Below are positions 61,217 to 64,000 of a stretch of 64,000 nucleotides of DNA, piece by piece (positions within the stretch are counted from its first letter, which is position 1; each line of letters starts with the position of its first letter). The position numbers were made by a program, and so were the translations under genes. A model generated the notes under the pieces. The model made no database searches. It worked only from the letters and a program-made list of their open reading frames with translations, and was not told the origin of the DNA. The stretch is from the NCBI RefSeq assembly GCF_015354245.1, contig NZ_JADKYZ010000001.1, positions 620,001 through 684,000 of the forward strand, given 5' to 3'. This DNA is from Diaphorobacter caeni (GTDB taxonomy: Bacteria; Pseudomonadota; Gammaproteobacteria; Burkholderiales; Burkholderiaceae_C).

Positions 61217-62728
61217 ATGGACCTGATACAAAACTTGTCGACGGGCTTCGGCGTCGCATTCACTTTCCAGAATCTGATCTACTGCTTCATCGGCTGTCTG
61301 CTCGGAACTCTGATCGGCGTGCTGCCAGGCGTGGGCCCCGTGGCCACCATCGCCATGCTGCTGCCCGCAACGTACGCGCTGCCTCCCGTGGCCGCGCTGA
61401 TCATGCTGGCCGGTATTTACTACGGCGCGCAGTACGGTGGCTCCACCACCGCCATTCTGGTGAACCTGCCAGGTGAATCGTCCTCCGTGGTGACCGTGAT
61501 CGACGGCTACCAGATGGCCCGAAAAGGCCGAGCGGGACCTGCGCTTGCGGCGGCCGGCATCGGCTCGTTCTTCGCAGGCTGCGTGGGTACCCTGATTCTG
61601 GCGGCCTTCGCTCCTCCGCTGACCGAAGTGGCCTTCAAGTTCGGCCCTGCCGAATACTTCTCGCTGATGGTGCTGGGTCTGATCGGTGCTGTGGTGCTGG
61701 CTTCGGGCTCGCTGCTCAAGGCCGTCGGTATGATCGTGCTGGGCCTGCTGCTGGGTCTGGTCGGTACCGACGTGAACTCCGGTGTGGCTCGTTACTCGTT
61801 CGACATTCCTGAACTGACCGACGGCATCAACTTCGTCGTGATCGCGATGGGTGTGTTCGGTTACGGTGAAATCATTGCCAACCTGTCCAAGGCCGACGAT
61901 GAGCGCGAAGTGTTCACTGCCAAGGTGCAGGGCCTGTTCCCCACCAAGGAAGACTTCAAGCGCATGTTCCCCGCGATGATCCGCGGTACCGCTCTGGGCT
62001 CTGCTCTGGGTATCCTGCCAGGTGGTGGCGCTCTGCTGTCCGCTTTCGCTGCTTACACGCTCGAAAAGAAGACCAAGCTCAAGCCCGGTGAAGTTCCATT
62101 CGGCCAAGGCAACATCCGTGGTGTGGCGGCTCCCGAGTCGGCCAACAATGCTGGTTCGCAGACTTCGTTCATTCCTCTGCTGACACTGGGCATTCCACCC
62201 AACGCCGTGATGGCGCTGATGGTCGGTGCGATGACCATCCACAACATCCAGCCTGGTCCTCAGGTGATGACGAGCAACCCGGAACTGTTCTGGGGCCTGA
62301 TCGCTTCGATGTGGATCGGCAATGCGATGCTGGTGATTCTGAACCTGCCGCTGATCGGCATGTGGATCAAGCTGCTGACCGTGCCTTATCGCTGGCTGTT
62401 CCCGTCCATCGTGCTGTTCTGTGCGATCGGCGTGTACTCCACCAACAACAACACGTTCGACGTGTGGCTGGTCGGTGCCTTCGGTTTCATCGGTTATCTG
62501 TTCTACAAGCTGGGCGTGGAACCTGCGCCGCTGCTGCTGGGCTTCATCCTGGGCCCAATGATGGAAGAAAACCTGCGTCGTGCGCTGCTGCTTTCGCGTG
62601 GTGACTGGAGCGTGTTCGTGACACGTCCGATCTCCGCAGGTCTGCTGGCCGCCGCTCTGCTGCTGTTGATCATCGTGCTGCTGCCAGCCGTGAGCAAGAA
62701 GCGTGAGGAAGCCTTCGTCGAAGACTGA
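61217..62728 (+). CDS. tctA: Tripartite tricarboxylate transporter large membrane subunit TctA
   Basis: A 503-residue permease with about 12 helices. It has the family motifs GVLPGVGPVATIAMLLPATYALPP, YYGAQYGGSTTAILVNLPGESSSVVTVIDGYQMARKG, GILPGGGALLSAFAAYTLEKK and NNAGSQTSFIPLLTLGIPPNAVMALMVGAMTIH. It couples organic-acid uptake to an ion gradient with TctB and a Bug/TctC-type binding protein. GGAGA lies 9 bases before ATG 61217. Its codons use more T-ending forms than its neighbours, suggesting high expression or a different history. Confidence 0.95.
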   Translation: MDLIQNLSTGFGVAFTFQNLIYCFIGCLLGTLIGVLPGVGPVATIAMLLPATYALPPVAALIMLAGIYYGAQYGGSTTAILVNLPGESSSVVTVIDGYQMARKGRAGPALAAAGIGSFFAGCVGTLILAAFAPPLTEVAFKFGPAEYFSLMVLGLIGAVVLASGSLLKAVGMIVLGLLLGLVGTDVNSGVARYSFDIPELTDGINFVVIAMGVFGYGEIIANLSKADDEREVFTAKVQGLFPTKEDFKRMFPAMIRGTALGSALGILPGGGALLSAFAAYTLEKKTKLKPGEVPFGQGNIRGVAAPESANNAGSQTSFIPLLTLGIPPNAVMALMVGAMTIHNIQPGPQVMTSNPELFWGLIASMWIGNAMLVILNLPLIGMWIKLLTVPYRWLFPSIVLFCAIGVYSTNNNTFDVWLVGAFGFIGYLFYKLGVEPAPLLLGFILGPMMEENLRRALLLSRGDWSVFVTRPISAGLLAAALLLLIIVLLPAVSKKREEAFVED

Positions 62729-62755
62729 TGGAGTGATTACGCGATCTCTCCCTTG

Positions 62756-62790
62756 AAAACCCCGGTCGAAAGACCGGGGTTTTTCTTTTT
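62756..62790 (+). terminator. Intrinsic terminator of tctBA
   Basis: A perfect 12-bp stem AAAACCCCGGTC / GACCGGGGTTTT with a GAAA loop, followed by TCTTTTT. Confidence 0.96.
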
Positions 62791-62859
62791 CTGTGTTGTG
62801 TTTGCCTGTGGGGGATAACGCTGCCTTTGGCTGCGATCGGATGTCAGTGCAGGGGCGCC

Positions 62860-62941
62860 GAGAAATGCGTTCATGCGTTGTCGCGCCTCCTTGCCGTAGG
62901 GGTGGTCTTCGTCGGCGACGCTTGGCCTGAAAGCATTTCTC
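62860..62941. repeat. Hairpin repeat family, copy 4
   Basis: Arms GAGAAATGC / GCATTTCTC differ from the other copies. The core TGCGTTGTCGCGCCTCCTTGCCGTA...GTCTTCGTCGGCGACGCTTGGCCTGA follows the family order. It lies between the tctA terminator and the EamA gene; no gene is in the 389-base gap. Confidence 0.75.
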
Positions 62942-63117
62942 GACGCTGGGGTGGTGGATGGAGGCGCTCCGCCTGCGTCGTTGGCCCGCTACGACGGGGA
63001 TTCGAGGGCATCCGCATCGTGCTGTTCCTGTTGGCGATGGCTGGGATGTCGCTCTGCGGACGGGGTGCTCGTGTCTGGGCACTCATAATGGGCTGCAACC
63101 CAGCTATTGTTTTCCCC

Positions 63118-64000
63118 GTGACTTCCGTCTCCTCTTCCTCCCCTTCAGCCACTCCTGCCAAGGGCCTCGCCGTTGGCATTGCGCTGGGCATGGTGGGCGC
63201 GATTGCATTCAGCGGCAAGGCCATCATCGTCAAGCTGGCGTATCGGCACGGGGTGGATGCGGTCACGCTGATCATGTACCGGATGCTGTTTGCGCTGCCG
63301 TTCTTCGTGGCGATGGCCGTGTGGTCGAGCCGGGGCAAGCCGCAGCTCATGCGGCGGGACTGGCTCGGGGTCATCGGGCTTGGCGTGTCGGGCTACTACC
63401 TGGCGAGCTTTCTCGACTTTGCGGGGCTCGCCTACATCACTGCGGGACTGGAGCGCCTGATCCTGTATCTCACGCCGACGCTGGTGGTTGCGCTCGGCTG
63501 GTTGCTGTATCGACGCGGCATCACCAAGGTGCAGGCCTTCGGCATGTTCGTCAGCTATCTGGGAGTGCTCGCGGTGTTCGGGCAGGAGGTGAAGGTCGCC
63601 GGCAGCAGCGTGGTCTGGGGCGTGTTCCTCGTGTTTCTCTCGGCGGTGAGCTATGCCATCTATCTGGTCTACAGCGGCGAGATGGTGCGGCGCATCGGGG
63701 CGCTGCGGCTCGTGGGGCTGGCGACGTCGGTGGCCTGCATCTGCTGCATTCTGCAGTTTCTGCTGCTCCGGCCGATGTCGGCGGCGTTCACCGTGGCGCC
63801 GCAGGTGATCTGGCTGTCGGTGCTCAACGCGGTGCTCTGCACGGTGGTGCCGGTGTTGCTCACGATGATGGCGATCGAGCGCATCGGTTCGGCCATGGTG
63901 TCGCAGATGGGGCTGATCGGACCGCTGTCGACGGTGCTCATGGGCGTGTGGCTGCTCGATGAACCGTTCACCACCGGCATCGCGCTTGGCACGGTGCTGG
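63118..64000 (+). CDS. EamA-family (DMT) transporter, 3' end outside the window
   Basis: The frame is open from GTG 63118 to the window end (about 294 residues). It has two EamA-type halves with about ten helices: GLAVGIALGMVGAIAFSGKAIIVKLAYRHGVDAVTLIMYRMLFALPFFVAMAV... and ...GLIGPLSTVLMGVWLLDEPFTTGIALGTVL. It is likely an inner-membrane metabolite exporter of unknown substrate. An in-frame ATG at 63088 would add 10 residues; neither start has a strong ribosome-binding site. Only the last few residues are missing. Confidence 0.88.
   Translation, partial: MTSVSSSSPSATPAKGLAVGIALGMVGAIAFSGKAIIVKLAYRHGVDAVTLIMYRMLFALPFFVAMAVWSSRGKPQLMRRDWLGVIGLGVSGYYLASFLDFAGLAYITAGLERLILYLTPTLVVALGWLLYRRGITKVQAFGMFVSYLGVLAVFGQEVKVAGSSVVWGVFLVFLSAVSYAIYLVYSGEMVRRIGALRLVGLATSVACICCILQFLLLRPMSAAFTVAPQVIWLSVLNAVLCTVVPVLLTMMAIERIGSAMVSQMGLIGPLSTVLMGVWLLDEPFTTGIALGTVL

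Overview
The window looks like chromosomal DNA of a high-GC betaproteobacterium of the Comamonadaceae type (Comamonas, Delftia or Acidovorax-like). This rests on the overall GC content, the Bug/Tct-type solute transport genes, class I PHA synthase, the recJ-lolCD gene order, and interspersed palindromic repeats. No phage genes, transposase, rRNA operon or CRISPR array was seen. Both window ends cut genes: a TonB-dependent receptor on the left and an EamA permease on the right.

Layout. 1-5.3 kb: TonB receptor tail, a large secreted or anchored repeat protein with an IPTL-CTERM tail, and tRNA-Ser(CGA). 5.4-10.8 kb: a LysR regulator divergent from a DUF3311 / Na+-solute symporter / amidohydrolase / CobW-type GTPase operon. 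10.8-15.8 kb: a LacI-type repressor with a perfect operator palindrome, a Bug/TctC-type binding protein, an N-acyl-D-amino-acid deacylase-like enzyme and an SDR.

16-32.5 kb is a taurine dissimilation island. It contains pta and xsc (sulfoacetaldehyde acetyltransferase), an IclR regulator, a CobS/CobT-like AAA+/VWA pair, tauABC (ABC uptake), tauY and tauX (taurine dehydrogenase), an amino-acid permease, and a MocR-type regulator (tauR). The expected route is uptake, then oxidative deamination of taurine to sulfoacetaldehyde (TauXY), then Xsc giving acetyl phosphate and sulfite, then Pta giving acetyl-CoA. A shared 16-bp motif, CTGGACYTAACGATAG, lies upstream of tauA and of tauX and is a candidate TauR operator. 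The CobST-like pair has no other cobalamin genes around it and is co-directional and overlapping with the IclR gene. It is the most unusual component here and could be an accessory or activase system for this pathway.

32.8-38 kb: tRNA-Arg(ACG), acetate kinase, a MaoC-Pta fusion and PHA synthase, so acetyl-phosphate, acetate and PHA metabolism lie next to the taurine genes. 38-43 kb: a CHASE2 histidine kinase, a FecR/LysM protein and an OmpR-type regulator. 43-52 kb: housekeeping genes (trpS, an M50 protease, a YrdC-like protein, a PHP phosphoesterase, recJ, a phosphoglycerate-mutase-like protein, lolC and lolD). 52-56 kb: MoxR-DUF58-VWA and an S1C protease. 56-60.4 kb: a TatD-like hydrolase, a deoxyinosine glycosylase, a spermidine-synthase-like protein and a GspE/PilB ATPase. 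60.7-64 kb: tctB-tctA and the start of an EamA permease.

Three families of non-coding repeats stand out: an ~80-94 bp hairpin family (four copies), a ~110-124 bp element with 18-bp inverted ends (two full copies, two single ends), and one ~490 bp element with ~100 bp imperfect inverted repeats.
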